Shown one piece after another: positions 31,455 through 40,780 of a stretch of DNA of 46,675 bases. Every line of letters starts with the position of its first letter. The stretch's first letter is position 1. The stretch covers positions 1-46,675 of the forward strand of contig NZ_QGGG01000025.1 of the NCBI RefSeq assembly GCF_003148475.1. Direction: 5' to 3'. A program made the position numbers and the translations under genes. This stretch comes from Pseudaminobacter salicylatoxidans. Its GTDB lineage: Bacteria > Pseudomonadota > Alphaproteobacteria > Rhizobiales > Rhizobiaceae. Below the pieces are notes generated by a model that had not been told where the DNA came from, searched no databases, and saw only the letters and a list, made by a program, of their open reading frames with translations.

Positions 31455-31531
31455 AAAAAAAACCGCGCTGCTTGCACAACGCGGTGGAAGTCTAGGGAGG
31501 AAACGCCCAAGAAGGGCATGGACAGTAAGGA
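31455..31531 (-). ncRNA. mmgR: mmgR/suhB-type small RNA
   Basis: On the minus strand a short hairpin (GCCCTTCTTGGGC, 31517-31505) is followed by a single-stranded segment with TTTCCTCCC (31503-31495), an anti-Shine-Dalgarno motif, and then a terminator hairpin CCGCG/CGCGG (31484-31463) with eight T residues (31462-31455). This hairpin, motif and terminator order is that of the mmgR/suhB RNA of rhizobia, about 77 bases long, known in Sinorhizobium meliloti for affecting polyhydroxybutyrate granules. It also lies beside an inositol-monophosphatase-family gene, as the suhB RNA usually does. The 5' end is estimated. Confidence 0.78.
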
Positions 31532-31570
31532 CTGTCCGATAAAGAGTTTATTGTGCACTGCACAAAAGTC

Positions 31571-31591
31571 AAGCAGGTTTCCTGCTTTTTT
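31571..31591 (+). terminator. Intrinsic terminator-like hairpin upstream of hisN
   Basis: AAGCAGG-TTT-CCTGCTT followed by a T-run to 31591. The direction is plus, 60 bp before the hisN start. It may end transcripts entering from the left, or shape the hisN leader. Confidence 0.6.
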
Positions 31592-31650
31592 AAGCGGTTG
31601 GCCTGTGGCAGTGCTTGTGCAGGTGCGAAATGGGGTTCCAGGAGAGGCAA

Positions 31651-32424
31651 GTGACGGTCACGGTTGAATTCATGCGACGGATCGCGAAAGCGGCGGCGGC
31701 CGAAACACTGCCGCGCTTTCGCCAGCACACTGCGGTGGTCAACAAGCTCGCCGTCGGTTTCGATCCGGTGACCGAAGCGGACCGCGAAGCCGAACGTGCC
31801 ATCCGCGCGCTCATCAGTGCGGAGTTCCCCGGCCATGGCATTCTTGGCGAGGAGCACGGGCTGGAGAACGCCTCAAGCCGCCATGTCTGGGTGATCGATC
31901 CGATCGACGGTACGCGCGCCTTCATCTCCGGCCTGCCGGTCTGGGGCACGCTGGTGGGGCTTACGGTGGATGGCGATGCGGTCGCCGGCATGATGTCGCA
32001 GCCCTTCACCGGCGAGCTCTTCTATGCCGATGCAGAGGGCGCGCATTATGAGGGGCCGGGCGGCAATCGCAGGCTGGCTACCCGCCAGACGACGGATCTG
32101 GCGGACGCCACGCTGTTCACGACCACGCCGGCGCTGTTCAGGGACGGCAAGCGTGCAATCTACGACCGGCTCGAAGGTCGTGTCCGCCTCGCACGCTATG
32201 GCACCGATTGCTATGCCTTTGCCATGGTAGCGGCAGGCCATGCCGATATCGTGGTGGAGGCCGGACTGCAGCCTTACGACATCGTGGCGCTGATCCCGAT
32301 CATCGAAAAGGCCGGCGGCGTCGTCACCACATTCGATGGCGGTCCGGCGGAAAAGGGGGGCGACGTCATCGCGGCGGCAACGCCGGAACTGCATGCCGCG
32401 GCGCTCGCCGTCCTGCGGGGATAA
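31651..32424 (+). CDS. hisN: Histidinol-phosphate phosphatase (IMPase family)
   Basis: A 257-residue metal-dependent phosphatase of the inositol monophosphatase superfamily. GTG 31651 has AGGAGAGG 3-4 bases upstream, which decides the start. Metal ligands: GEEHG (motif 1), DPIDGT (motif 2) and the C-terminal LQPYDIVALIPI replacing the usual WDxA. Sequence character (PVTEADREAERAIRALI; FISGLPVWGTLVGL) fits the HisN type of actinobacteria and alphaproteobacteria, which dephosphorylates histidinol phosphate; a 3'(2')-phosphatase activity cannot be excluded. It stands next to the mmgR-type RNA. Confidence 0.82.
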   Translation: MTVTVEFMRRIAKAAAAETLPRFRQHTAVVNKLAVGFDPVTEADREAERAIRALISAEFPGHGILGEEHGLENASSRHVWVIDPIDGTRAFISGLPVWGTLVGLTVDGDAVAGMMSQPFTGELFYADAEGAHYEGPGGNRRLATRQTTDLADATLFTTTPALFRDGKRAIYDRLEGRVRLARYGTDCYAFAMVAAGHADIVVEAGLQPYDIVALIPIIEKAGGVVTTFDGGPAEKGGDVIAAATPELHAAALAVLRG

Positions 32425-32438
32425 GCGGTTCCGATCCG

Positions 32439-33398
32439 TCAGACCGCCGGCGCGTCGCTGCCGGGGATGAAAGCGTCGAAGGCGCCGAGAAGCTGCTCGC
32501 GAAACAGGTCGGCCTCCTGGAGCAATTCATGGCGCGCGCCATGGATGGTCAGCATCGAGCCGACGCGCAGCCGGTGCGCATAGGCCTCGATGGCATAGTT
32601 GGAAACGACCGTGTCGGCGCCTGCCGCGATCAGCAGCACCGGGACTTTCAGCGCGGCCATGAAGGCGGGATCCTGCACGTGGGCGATGGCCATTGCGGCG
32701 GCGCGCACCCAGCCCATGGTCGGCGCGCCCGTCGCCAGTTGCGGATAGGTCTGATAGATCAGGCTGTTGCGCTCGTAGCGCGCCGGATCACTTGTGACCT
32801 TGTTTTGCCAGAACGGCTCCGGAACCCGTGTGTCGCGGGCGCCCGGAATGGGAAGGCGTCCGAGCCCGGTCCAATGGTAGCTCGCCGCCAGCCGCCGGAT
32901 TCCGCGCACCGAGAGCGGCGATTTGTAGGGCGCCAGGAACGGCGTCAGCAGCATCATGCGCTGCACCCGGTTGGCCAGCGACGGGGCGGCCTGCAAGGCC
33001 ACCAGCGCCCCGGTGGAATGGGCCAGTATGTAGAAGGGGCCGCGGCAGTCGGGCAGCACGATCTCGGAGAAGAAGCTTTCCAGATCGTGTTCATGGTCCT
33101 TGAAGCTGTTTATGTGGCCCTTGGCGGGGTTGCGGATCACCCGGTCGGAAGCGCCCTGGCCGCGCCAGTCGAATATGGCGACGCCGAAGCCGCGCGCGGC
33201 AAGGTCGCGGATGGTCTCGAAATACTTCTCGATGCATTCGTTGCGGCCCGACAGCAGCACCACCGTTCCCTTCAGGGGCCGTTGGATGGCCGGAAAATGC
33301 GCATAGCGCAGTTTCTTGCCGTCACGCGCGGTGAAAAAGCCGCTGGTGCCGCCCTCCGGTTTCGGATTTTCGGGAATATCGTACAAAAAATCCGTCAT
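32439..33398 (-). CDS. Alpha/beta hydrolase, lysophospholipase (PldB-like)
   Basis: A 319-residue alpha/beta hydrolase (Hydrolase_4 type). The oxyanion region is VVLLSGRNECIEKYF; FDWRGQGASDR is typical; the nucleophile Ser lies in YILAHSTGALVAL (first Gly replaced by Ala); the acid is in LIAAGADTVVSN and the His in HGARHELLQE. These features match lysophospholipase/monoacylglycerol lipase-like enzymes. ATG 33398 is chosen because upstream codons are not conserved in character; there is no strong ribosome-binding site. It is convergent with hisN with 14 bp between the stops. Confidence 0.85.
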   Translation of the reverse strand: MTDFLYDIPENPKPEGGTSGFFTARDGKKLRYAHFPAIQRPLKGTVVLLSGRNECIEKYFETIRDLAARGFGVAIFDWRGQGASDRVIRNPAKGHINSFKDHEHDLESFFSEIVLPDCRGPFYILAHSTGALVALQAAPSLANRVQRMMLLTPFLAPYKSPLSVRGIRRLAASYHWTGLGRLPIPGARDTRVPEPFWQNKVTSDPARYERNSLIYQTYPQLATGAPTMGWVRAAAMAIAHVQDPAFMAALKVPVLLIAAGADTVVSNYAIEAYAHRLRVGSMLTIHGARHELLQEADLFREQLLGAFDAFIPGSDAPAV

Positions 33399-33498
33399 CG
33401 CTTCGGTGGTCTCGAAAGCTTCGGGAGGACAGCCATCATCCGGTGATAGAAAGCGTAGCGGCCAAAAGCAAAGAAATTCACACCACCGGGCAGTAAGC

Positions 33499-33533
33499 AA
33501 AAGAGGCCGGAAGCCAGTTTCGGCTTCCGGCCT
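33499..33533 (-). terminator. Terminator hairpin, possible small RNA 3' end
   Basis: A perfect 12-bp inverted repeat (33504-33515 and 33522-33533; AGGCCGGAAGCC on the left arm, six-base loop) is followed on the minus strand by four T residues (33502-33499). No annotated minus-strand gene ends here. Eight bases before the hairpin on that strand is CTTCCTCCC (33550-33542), the same kind of anti-Shine-Dalgarno motif as in the mmgR-type RNA. This suggests an unannotated small RNA ending here; the promoter is not identified. Confidence 0.5.
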
Positions 33534-33686
33534 GACGATCCGGGAGGAAGGGACGTTACACCCGGCTCGGCGTCGCGGCGGCAACTGCGGAAGCTGCAAT
33601 CGCGATGTCGGGATGAGATTAGCCGGGCGATGCTGAACGCTATCCGAAGCGCCGGTTCATTCTGCATTCATCTGGCATGCAAAAGC

Positions 33687-33716
33687 CTTGAAACCGCCGC
33701 GCGCGCTTCCCAAATG
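33687..33716 (+). promoter_or_regulatory. Heat-shock (RpoH, sigma-32) promoter of hsp20
   Basis: CTTGAAA (33687-33693) and CCCAAATG (33709-33716) with a 15-base spacer match the alphaproteobacterial RpoH consensus. Transcription would start near 33722, giving a 5' leader of about 100 bases that ends at the hsp20 start codon. Confidence 0.65.
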
Positions 33717-33721
33717 TCTTG

Positions 33722-33820
33722 AGCGGTTGCCGGGATCGGGACCGCTGACCGTTTTGAAGTGCCGCGAGGGCTTCGTCTCCGGTCAAACGCAAACAGTGTT
33801 GCTCAACAGGAGAACAGACC
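33722..33820 (+). promoter_or_regulatory. ROSE-type RNA thermometer in the hsp20 leader
   Basis: The last hairpin before the ATG has TTGCT (33799-33803) facing AGGAG (33808-33812) across the loop CAAC, with a G-G mismatch in the stem. This is the hallmark of ROSE elements: the ribosome-binding site is masked at low temperature and freed by heat. A longer 5' hairpin (AGCGGT/ACCGCT, starting near 33724) fits the multi-hairpin layout. Confidence 0.75.
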
Positions 33821-34291
33821 ATGCGTCATGTTGATTTTTCGCCGCTCTATCGTTCCACCGTCGGCTTCGACCGCCTCTTCACCATGCTTGATTCCCTTGG
33901 CCAGCCCGACAATGGCCAGGCCAGCTATCCGCCCTATAACATCGAGCGGACGGGTGAAGATTCCTACCGTATCACCATGGCAGTCGCCGGCTTTGCGGAA
34001 GACGAGATCGCCATTGAAGCGCACCGCAACGTGCTCAGCATCAAGGGCGAGCGCAACAGCGAAAGCACCGGCGAAGGTTCGGAAATTCTCTATCGCGGCA
34101 TTGCCTCGCGCGCTTTCGAGCGACGTTTCCAGCTTGCCGACCATGTCGACGTGGTCGGCGCAAAGCTGAAGAACGGCCTGCTGCATATCGATCTGAAGCG
34201 GACCATCCCCGAAGAGTTGAAGCCGCGCAAAATCGCGATTTCGACCGCGTCGGACAAGGCGGCCAAGCAGATCGAGACCACCGCCCATTAA
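33821..34291 (+). CDS. Small heat shock protein Hsp20 (IbpA-like)
   Basis: A 156-residue small heat shock protein. The N-terminal FSPLYRSTVGFDRLFTMLDS is typical of IbpA-type proteins of rhizobia. The alpha-crystallin domain spans about 37-132 (PPYNIERTGEDSYRITMAVA through NGLLHIDLKRTIPEEL). The C-terminal IXI-like motif is KIAIS. It holds unfolding proteins as an oligomeric chaperone in the cytoplasm. It is controlled at two levels, by the RpoH promoter and the ROSE leader. A terminator follows 28 bp after the stop. Confidence 0.93.
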   Translation: MRHVDFSPLYRSTVGFDRLFTMLDSLGQPDNGQASYPPYNIERTGEDSYRITMAVAGFAEDEIAIEAHRNVLSIKGERNSESTGEGSEILYRGIASRAFERRFQLADHVDVVGAKLKNGLLHIDLKRTIPEELKPRKIAISTASDKAAKQIETTAH

Positions 34292-34318
34292 TTGCAGTCA
34301 ATCGCTCCTCCCGAGCGG

Positions 34319-34345
34319 GGCGGCGCCTCCAGGCGCCGCCTTTTT
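34319..34345 (+). terminator. Intrinsic terminator after hsp20
   Basis: A perfect 10-bp stem GGCGGCGCCT/AGGCGCCGCC with a two-base gap (34319-34340) and five T residues (34341-34345). It lies between the convergent ends of hsp20 and the threonine aldolase gene. Confidence 0.85.
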
Positions 34346-34371
34346 GTCGTCAGATATGCCTCGCGCCGGCG

Positions 34372-35421
34372 TCAGGCGATCAGCGCGCCGAAGCGGTCCA
34401 CTTCTTCGGAAGTGGTTGCGTAGCTGGTGACGAACCGGCACATGGTTTCGTTCTCCGCGATCGGCCCGGCAAACCAGCTCGGCGGGTTCCACGGATAGAA
34501 CGCCGCGCCCGCTTCCGTTGCCTTCCTGATCATGTCGCTGTCCAGGATGGCGAAGACCTCGTTGACCTGCGGCCGCCACGCAAGCCGTGCCTTGGCCGAA
34601 GCCTCGATCGCGTCAGCCAGCCGCGCCGACATGGCGTTGGAATGACGAGCCGTTTCCAGCCACAGATCGTCGGCGAAATAGGCATCGAACTGCGCGCCGA
34701 TGAAACGCGACTTGGAGAAGAGCTGCGCCGAACGCTTGCGCAGGAAGCCGAATTCGTGCGCCTTTGACGTGTCGAACAGCACCACCGCTTCCGCACACCA
34801 GCAGCCATTCTTGGTTCCGCCGAAGGAGACGATGTCGATGCCGCGCTTCCACGTCATTTCGGCGGGGGTCGTGTCCAGCGCGATAAGCGCATTGGCGAAG
34901 CGTGCGCCATCCATATGGATGGGCAGATTGCGCTTTCTGGCCACTGCCGCAATGGTTTCGATGTCGTCGAGACCATAGACGGTGCCGACTTCGGTCGCCT
35001 GCGTGACGGAAACCGCCATCGGCCGCCCGGCATGCACGGCTTCGGGCTCGAAATGAGAGATGGCGCGCTCCAGATTTTCCGCCGTCATGCGGCCGAGCGA
35101 CCCGTCCACCGGGCGCAGCCTTGCGCCGCCGGTCAGGAATTCCGGTGCGCCGCACTCGTCCTCGATCATATGGGCTTCGCGGTGCATGAAGGCGACGCCG
35201 CCGATCCGGCTGACGGTTGCCAGCGACAAGGAGTTGGCCGCCGTGCCGGTGGCCACGAAGAAAACGGCAAGGTCGCGCTCGAAAATTTCCTTGAAACGCT
35301 CTTCCACCGCGTGGTCGATGTCGCTGGTGCCATAGGGGGAGGCAAAACCGGTGGCATGGGCCGACAGAGCGGCGGAAATCTTGGGGTGGGCGCCAGCCCA
35401 ATTGTCGGAAGCAAAAAACAT
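34372..35421 (-). CDS. ltaE: Low-specificity L-threonine aldolase
   Basis: A 349-residue PLP enzyme that splits L-threonine (and allo-threonine) to glycine and acetaldehyde. Signatures: FFASDNWAGAHPKI at the N-terminus, FVATGTAANSLSL (phosphate-binding loop, about 55-67), HREAHMIEDECGAPE, the conserved HMDGARFANA (169-178) and the PLP-binding lysine K204 in SFGGTKNG. ATG 35421 gives the family's normal start; longer frames exist but are unlikely. It faces gltB across a 500-bp region with palindromes resembling Lrp/AsnC-family sites. Confidence 0.88.
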   Translation of the reverse strand: MFFASDNWAGAHPKISAALSAHATGFASPYGTSDIDHAVEERFKEIFERDLAVFFVATGTAANSLSLATVSRIGGVAFMHREAHMIEDECGAPEFLTGGARLRPVDGSLGRMTAENLERAISHFEPEAVHAGRPMAVSVTQATEVGTVYGLDDIETIAAVARKRNLPIHMDGARFANALIALDTTPAEMTWKRGIDIVSFGGTKNGCWCAEAVVLFDTSKAHEFGFLRKRSAQLFSKSRFIGAQFDAYFADDLWLETARHSNAMSARLADAIEASAKARLAWRPQVNEVFAILDSDMIRKATEAGAAFYPWNPPSWFAGPIAENETMCRFVTSYATTSEEVDRFGALIA

Positions 35422-35570
35422 GGTGCGCTTTTTCCGGAAAATCGATTGAAACCGGCGCGACCTTGGCCAGTTTCGGCGCATGGCCGCAAGAGCCAGCGCG
35501 CAAAAATCTCTGTCCGGCTGTTTCCATAAAATCGTTGCAAGTCATGGATGCAGGGGCATAACCACTCCTG

Positions 35571-35593
35571 ATTGCGCAATTTTATTACGCAAT
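35571..35593. promoter_or_regulatory. Inverted repeat between ltaE and gltB (Lrp-like site)
   Basis: ATTGCG (35571-35576) and CGCAAT (35588-35593) form an inverted repeat with 11 bases between the arms; the left arm extends to the palindrome ATTGCGCAAT. Such AT-flanked palindromes are common binding sites of Lrp/AsnC regulators, which often control gltBD. The assignment is inferred. Confidence 0.42.
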
Positions 35594-35656
35594 TGATGTC
35601 GGTTTTTTGTGAATCGGTCTTGTGCGCGTGGAAAAAGTCTGCGATAAAAAAATTAG

Positions 35657-35671
35657 GACAGCAGTGCTGTC
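35657..35671. promoter_or_regulatory. Perfect palindrome upstream of gltB
   Basis: GACAGCA-G-TGCTGTC is a 15-base odd palindrome located about 35 bases upstream of the TATAAT box at 35706-35711. It is a likely binding site of a regulator, for instance of the Lrp/AsnC family, acting on gltB, ltaE or both. Confidence 0.48.
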
Positions 35672-35705
35672 TTATTTTCTGCGCAAAAACCGGCCGGATT
35701 TGGCC

Positions 35706-35711
35706 TATAAT
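35706..35711 (+). promoter_or_regulatory. Probable -10 box of the gltBD promoter, with long leader
   Basis: A perfect TATAAT at 35706-35711 without a clear -35 partner suggests an activator-dependent promoter. It implies a leader of about 205 bases to the gltB ATG at 35924. That leader contains a hairpin at 35841-35874 (arms GCCGCCGAC and GTCGGC-AGG-CGGC with a bulge). The rest of the 35,422-35,923 gap shows no gene. Confidence 0.45.
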
Positions 35712-35923
35712 GGCGGATCCGGTTGTCGCTGCGTGTGATGCCGGAACAGCCGCATCTGACTGCGGACCTATCGTGCATCTCACAAGGATGGGCATGCGAC
35801 GCCAACGACATGTCTTTGCCGTGGAACTTCTACAACGGGTGCCGCCGACCTTCGGATAACCCGTCGGCAGGCGGCGATGTGAAAATGCCCGCAAGGGCAG
35901 GAGAGAGCGAAAGAAGAAAGCCA

Positions 35924-38900
35924 ATGACGGACATGACGACTTCTGTGACGACGCAGCCTTTGGCGCACGCGCAGACGAAAGCCATGGCCGCCAAAACCAC
36001 CGCCACTACCACCATTCCTCCGGCAACCTGCATTCCACCGGCCGCCCAAGGGCTCTACGACCCGCGCAACGAGCATGATGCCTGCGGCGTCGGCTTCATC
36101 GCCAACATGAAGGGCCAGAAGTCGCACGGAATCGTCGAGGACGGCCTGTTCATCCTCAACAATCTCACCCATCGCGGCGCGGTGGGCGCCGATCCGCTGG
36201 TCGGCGACGGCGCGGGCGTCCTGGTGCAGATTCCCGACCGCTTCTTTCGCGAGGAAATGGCCGCTCAAGGCATCGAACTGCCGGCAGCCGGCGACTACGG
36301 CGTGGGTCACTGGTTCATGCCGCAGGAGGCCAGTCAGCGCGGGCATATAGAGGGTATCATCCGCGAGGCCGCCCAGTCCGAAGGCATTCCCTTCCTTGGC
36401 TTCCGTGACGTGCCGGTCGACAGTACGTCGCTGTCGAAGGCTCCGGAGATCGCGGCAGCCGAGCCCCATCACCTTCAGGCATTTTTCGGCCGCCCCGCCG
36501 AACTGGAAAACGACGACGATTACGAGCGCCGGCTCTACATCCTGCGCAAGGTGATTTCCGGCCGCATCTATGCCGAAAACGACGATCGCGACATCGGCGC
36601 ATACTGCGTGTCCATGTCGTCGCGCACCATCGTCTACAAGGGCATGTTTCTGGCCTATCAGGTCGGCGCCTACTACAAGGACCTGTCAGACCCGCGCTTC
36701 GAGACGGCGCTGATCCTCGTCCACCAGCGCTTTTCGACCAACACCTTCCCGTCGTGGAAGCTGGCGCATCCCTACCGCATGGTCGCGCATAATGGCGAGA
36801 TCAACACGGTGCGCGGCAACAACAACTGGATGGCGGCGCGTCAGGCTTCGGTCGATTCGGAACTGTTCGGCAACGACATCTCCAAGCTGTGGCCGATCTC
36901 CTACGAGGGCCAGTCCGACACGGCCTGTTTCGACAACGCGCTCGAATTCCTCTGGCAGGGCGGCTACTCGCTGGCGCATGCCATGATGATGCTGATCCCG
37001 GAGGCCTGGGCCGGCAACAAGCTGATGGGCGAAGCGCGCCGCGCATTCTACGAATACCACGCAGCCCTCATGGAGCCGTGGGACGGCCCGGCGGCGGTCG
37101 CCTTCACCGATGGCCGCCAGATCGGCGCGACGCTCGACCGCAACGGGCTCAGGCCCGCGCGCTACATCGTTACCGACGATGATCGCGTCATCATGGCCTC
37201 GGAGGCCGGCGTGCTGCCGGTGGCGGAAGAGCGTATCGTCCGCAAGTGGCGCTTGCAGCCCGGCAAGATGCTGCTGATCGACCTCGAAAAGGGCCGCATC
37301 ATTTCCGACGAGGAGATCAAGTCGGAGATCGCGGCCAGGCATCCCTACAAGCAGTGGCTGGCCAATACCCAGCTCATTCTGGAGGAGCTGAAGCCGGTTG
37401 AGCCGCGCGCGCTGCGCAAGGATGTCTCGCTGCTCGATCGTCAGCAGGCTTTCGGCTATACGCAGGAAGACCTCAAGCTCTTGATGTCGCCCATGGCGAC
37501 CACCGCGCAGGAGGCTGTGGGCTCGATGGGCACCGACACGCCGATTTCGGCGATGTCGGACAAGGCGAAGCTGCTCTACACCTATTTCAAGCAGAATTTC
37601 GCGCAGGTGACCAACCCGCCGATCGACCCGATCCGCGAGGAACTGGTGATGAGCCTCGTGTCCTTCATCGGACCTCGGCCCAACATCTTCGATCTCGTCG
37701 GCACCTCGCGGCGCAAGCGGCTGGAGGTGCGCCAACCGATCCTCACCAATGCCGATCTGGAGAAGATCCGCTCCATCGGCCACACCGAGGATCGCTTCGA
37801 CACCAAGACCATCGACATCACCTATGCCGCCAATGAGGGTGCGGCCGGCATGCCGGCAGCCATTGAGCGTCTGTGCGAACGCGCGGAAGCCGCCGTCGTC
37901 GGCGGCTACAACATCATCGTGCTTTCCGACCGTCAGGTCGGGCCGGACCGCATCGACATCCCGACGCTGCTGGCCACGGCCGCCGTGCACCATCACCTGA
38001 TCCGCAAGGGTCTGCGCACGGCTGTCGGCCTGGTGGTCGAATCGGGCGAGCCGCGCGAAATCCATCATTTCTGCTGTCTCGCCGGCTATGGCGCGGAGGC
38101 GATCAACCCCTATCTCGCCTTCGACACGCTGGTCGACATGCATCGGCGCGGCGCCTTCCCGCCGGAAGTGGACGAGCATGAGGTGGTGAACCGCTACATC
38201 AAGTCCATCGGCAAGGGCATTCTCAAGGTCATGTCCAAGATGGGCATCTCGACCTACCAGTCCTATTGCGGTGCGCAGATCTTCGACGCGGTGGGCCTGA
38301 AATCGGACTTCGTGGACAAGTATTTCACTGGCACGGCAACGCTCATCGAGGGCGTGGGGCTTGAGGAAATCTCTACCGAAACCGTGCGCCGCCATGCCGA
38401 GGCGTTCGGTGACGATCCGGTGCTGCGCAACGCGCTCGAAGTGGGTGGTGAATATATGTACCGGATGCGCGGCGAGGCGCATATCTGGTCGCCGGACGCG
38501 GTGGCGTCGTTGCAGCACGCGGTGCGCAAGGGCTCGTGGGAAACCTTCAAGGAGTTTTCCGCCCAGATCAACAGCGAGACCGCCAATGCAAGGACCATCC
38601 GCGGCCTGTTCGACATCAGGCTCGCCGGGCAGACCGGCCGCAAGCCGGTGGCGCTCGACGAGGTGATGCCGGCGGCCGAGATCGTCCGGCGCTTCTCCAC
38701 CGGGGCGATGTCCTTCGGCTCGATTTCACGCGAGGCGCACACCACGCTGGCGCGGGCCATGAACGCCATTGGCGGCAAGTCGAATACTGGCGAGGGGGGG
38801 GAAGAGCCGGATCGCTATTTCCCGCTGCCGGACGGCAAGCCCAATCCCGAGCGCTCGGCGATCAAGCAGGTGGCTTCCGGCCGCTTTGGTGTGACGGCGG

Positions 38901-40669
38901 AATATCTCGTCAACTCCGACATGATGCAGATCAAGGTGGCCCAAGGCGCCAAGCCCGGCGAGGGCGGCCAGCTTCCCGGCCACAAGGTCGATGCGACCAT
39001 CGCCAAGACCCGCCACTCCACGCCGGGCGTGGGCCTGATCTCGCCGCCGCCGCACCATGACATCTATTCGATCGAGGATCTGGCGCAGCTCATCTACGAT
39101 CTGAAGAACGTCAATCCGGCGGCCGACGTGTCGGTCAAGCTCGTCTCCGAGGTCGGCGTCGGCACGGTGGCGGCGGGCGTGGCCAAGGCGCGCGCCGACC
39201 ACATCACCATTGCCGGCTATGACGGCGGCACGGGTGCCTCGCCGCTCACCTCACTGAAGCATGCCGGCTCCCCATGGGAAATGGGCCTTGCCGAGACGCA
39301 CCAGACGCTGGTGCTGAACGGCCTGCGCAGCCGTGTCGCCCTTCAGGTCGATGGCGGCCTGCGTACCGGCCGCGACGTCGTCATCGGCGCATTGCTCGGA
39401 GCCGACGAGTTCGGCTTTTCCACCGCGCCGCTGATCGCGGCGGGCTGCATCATGATGCGCAAGTGCCATCTCAACACCTGTCCGGTTGGTGTCGCCACTC
39501 AGGACCCGGTGCTGCGCAAGCGCTTCAAGGGCACGCCCGAGCATGTCATCAACTACTTCTTCTATGTCGCGGAAGAGGTGCGCGAGCTGCTCGCCGATAT
39601 GGGCTTCACCCATCTCGACCAGATCATCGGCAACACTGATCTCCTGGAGAAGCGCGCCGTCATCGAACATTGGAAGGCACGCGGGCTGGACTTCAGCCGC
39701 ATGTTCTACAAGCCCGAGGCCGCGGCCGAGGCGACCCACTGGACCGAGTGGCAGAAACACCCGATCGACGATGTGCTCGACCGCAAGCTGATCGAGCAGG
39801 CCAGGCCCGCGCTCGATGCGCGCCAGCCGGTGACGATCGAGGCTGAGATCCGCAATGTCGATCGCTCGACCGGCGCGATGCTGTCGGGCGAGGTGGTCAA
39901 GCGCTTCCGCCACAAGGGCCTGCGCGAGGACACCATTTCGGTGAAGCTGACCGGCACCGCCGGCCAGTCCTTCGGAGCTTTCCTGGCGCGCGGCGTGTCG
40001 TTCGAGCTGATCGGCGACGGCAACGACTATGTCGGCAAGGGCCTGTCCGGCGGCCGCATCGTCATCCGCCCGCCGGAAGGCGCGCGCATCATACCGGAAG
40101 AGTCGATCATCGTTGGCAATACCGTGCTTTACGGGGCCATCGAGGGCGAGTGCTACTTCCGGGGCGTGGCCGGCGAACGATTCGCCGTGCGCAATTCCGG
40201 CGCGGTGGCGGTCGTGGAGGGCGTGGGCGACCACGGCTGCGAATACATGACCGGCGGCGTGGTGGTCGTGATCGGCAAGACCGGGCGCAACTTCGCGGCC
40301 GGCATGTCGGGCGGCGTCGCCTATGTGCTGGATGAGGAAGGCGATTTCGCCGAGCGCTGCAACATGGCCATGGTCGAGCTGGAACCCGTTCCCGAAGAGG
40401 ACGACATGCTCGAGAAGCTGCATCACCACGGCGGCGACATTGCCCACAAGGGCCGCGTTGACGTGTCGGGCGACATGACCAGCCATGACGAGGAGCGTCT
40501 CTACCAGCTCATCTCGAACCATGTGCACTACACCGGGTCGGGGCGCGCCAGGCAGATACTGGACAACTGGGCGGACTACCGGCCGAAATTCCGCAAGGTC
40601 ATGCCGGTAGAATATCGTCGCGCGCTGATCGAGATGGAACGCATGAGAATGGGCGTGGCGGCCGAGTAA
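35924..40669 (+). CDS. gltB: Glutamate synthase (NADPH) large subunit
   Basis: A 1581-residue amidotransferase that makes glutamate from glutamine and 2-oxoglutarate with GltD. After a short propeptide the N-terminal nucleophile Cys begins the mature protein ([16 protein letters not shown], glutaminase domain to about 430). The central domain follows, then the FMN-binding domain with [17 protein letters not shown] and [12 protein letters not shown], and the 3Fe-4S cysteines in [18 protein letters not shown]. The GXGXG-repeat C-terminal domain ([30 protein letters not shown]) closes it. ATG 35924 is chosen; upstream ATG or GTG codons in frame would add a non-conserved extension. gltD follows after 111 bp. 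Confidence 0.96.
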   Translation: MTDMTTSVTTQPLAHAQTKAMAAKTTATTTIPPATCIPPAAQGLYDPRNEHDACGVGFIANMKGQKSHGIVEDGLFILNNLTHRGAVGADPLVGDGAGVLVQIPDRFFREEMAAQGIELPAAGDYGVGHWFMPQEASQRGHIEGIIREAAQSEGIPFLGFRDVPVDSTSLSKAPEIAAAEPHHLQAFFGRPAELENDDDYERRLYILRKVISGRIYAENDDRDIGAYCVSMSSRTIVYKGMFLAYQVGAYYKDLSDPRFETALILVHQRFSTNTFPSWKLAHPYRMVAHNGEINTVRGNNNWMAARQASVDSELFGNDISKLWPISYEGQSDTACFDNALEFLWQGGYSLAHAMMMLIPEAWAGNKLMGEARRAFYEYHAALMEPWDGPAAVAFTDGRQIGATLDRNGLRPARYIVTDDDRVIMASEAGVLPVAEERIVRKWRLQPGKMLLIDLEKGRIISDEEIKSEIAARHPYKQWLANTQLILEELKPVEPRALRKDVSLLDRQQAFGYTQEDLKLLMSPMATTAQEAVGSMGTDTPISAMSDKAKLLYTYFKQNFAQVTNPPIDPIREELVMSLVSFIGPRPNIFDLVGTSRRKRLEVRQPILTNADLEKIRSIGHTEDRFDTKTIDITYAANEGAAGMPAAIERLCERAEAAVVGGYNIIVLSDRQVGPDRIDIPTLLATAAVHHHLIRKGLRTAVGLVVESGEPREIHHFCCLAGYGAEAINPYLAFDTLVDMHRRGAFPPEVDEHEVVNRYIKSIGKGILKVMSKMGISTYQSYCGAQIFDAVGLKSDFVDKYFTGTATLIEGVGLEEISTETVRRHAEAFGDDPVLRNALEVGGEYMYRMRGEAHIWSPDAVASLQHAVRKGSWETFKEFSAQINSETANARTIRGLFDIRLAGQTGRKPVALDEVMPAAEIVRRFSTGAMSFGSISREAHTTLARAMNAIGGKSNTGEGGEEPDRYFPLPDGKPNPERSAIKQVASGRFGVTAEYLVNSDMMQIKVAQGAKPGEGGQLPGHKVDATIAKTRHSTPGVGLISPPPHHDIYSIEDLAQLIYDLKNVNPAADVSVKLVSEVGVGTVAAGVAKARADHITIAGYDGGTGASPLTSLKHAGSPWEMGLAETHQTLVLNGLRSRVALQVDGGLRTGRDVVIGALLGADEFGFSTAPLIAAGCIMMRKCHLNTCPVGVATQDPVLRKRFKGTPEHVINYFFYVAEEVRELLADMGFTHLDQIIGNTDLLEKRAVIEHWKARGLDFSRMFYKPEAAAEATHWTEWQKHPIDDVLDRKLIEQARPALDARQPVTIEAEIRNVDRSTGAMLSGEVVKRFRHKGLREDTISVKLTGTAGQSFGAFLARGVSFELIGDGNDYVGKGLSGGRIVIRPPEGARIIPEESIIVGNTVLYGAIEGECYFRGVAGERFAVRNSGAVAVVEGVGDHGCEYMTGGVVVVIGKTGRNFAAGMSGGVAYVLDEEGDFAERCNMAMVELEPVPEEDDMLEKLHHHGGDIAHKGRVDVSGDMTSHDEERLYQLISNHVHYTGSGRARQILDNWADYRPKFRKVMPVEYRRALIEMERMRMGVAAE

Positions 40670-40780
40670 GGCCGGCTTTCGCGCGAGGCGGCGGGCGGCA
40701 GAGGTTCCGCCCGGATCGTCATCCTCACCGACTGCGTTTGACGCCGTTTTTTTGCGGCCCCACGAACAAGAGTTTTTGAA

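Noticed and set aside
33395..33667. 90-residue minus-strand frame between the hydrolase and hsp20
   Set aside because: It contains the 12-bp terminator-like hairpin, has a Ser/Arg-rich translation without a fold and lacks a ribosome-binding site; a small RNA explains the region better.
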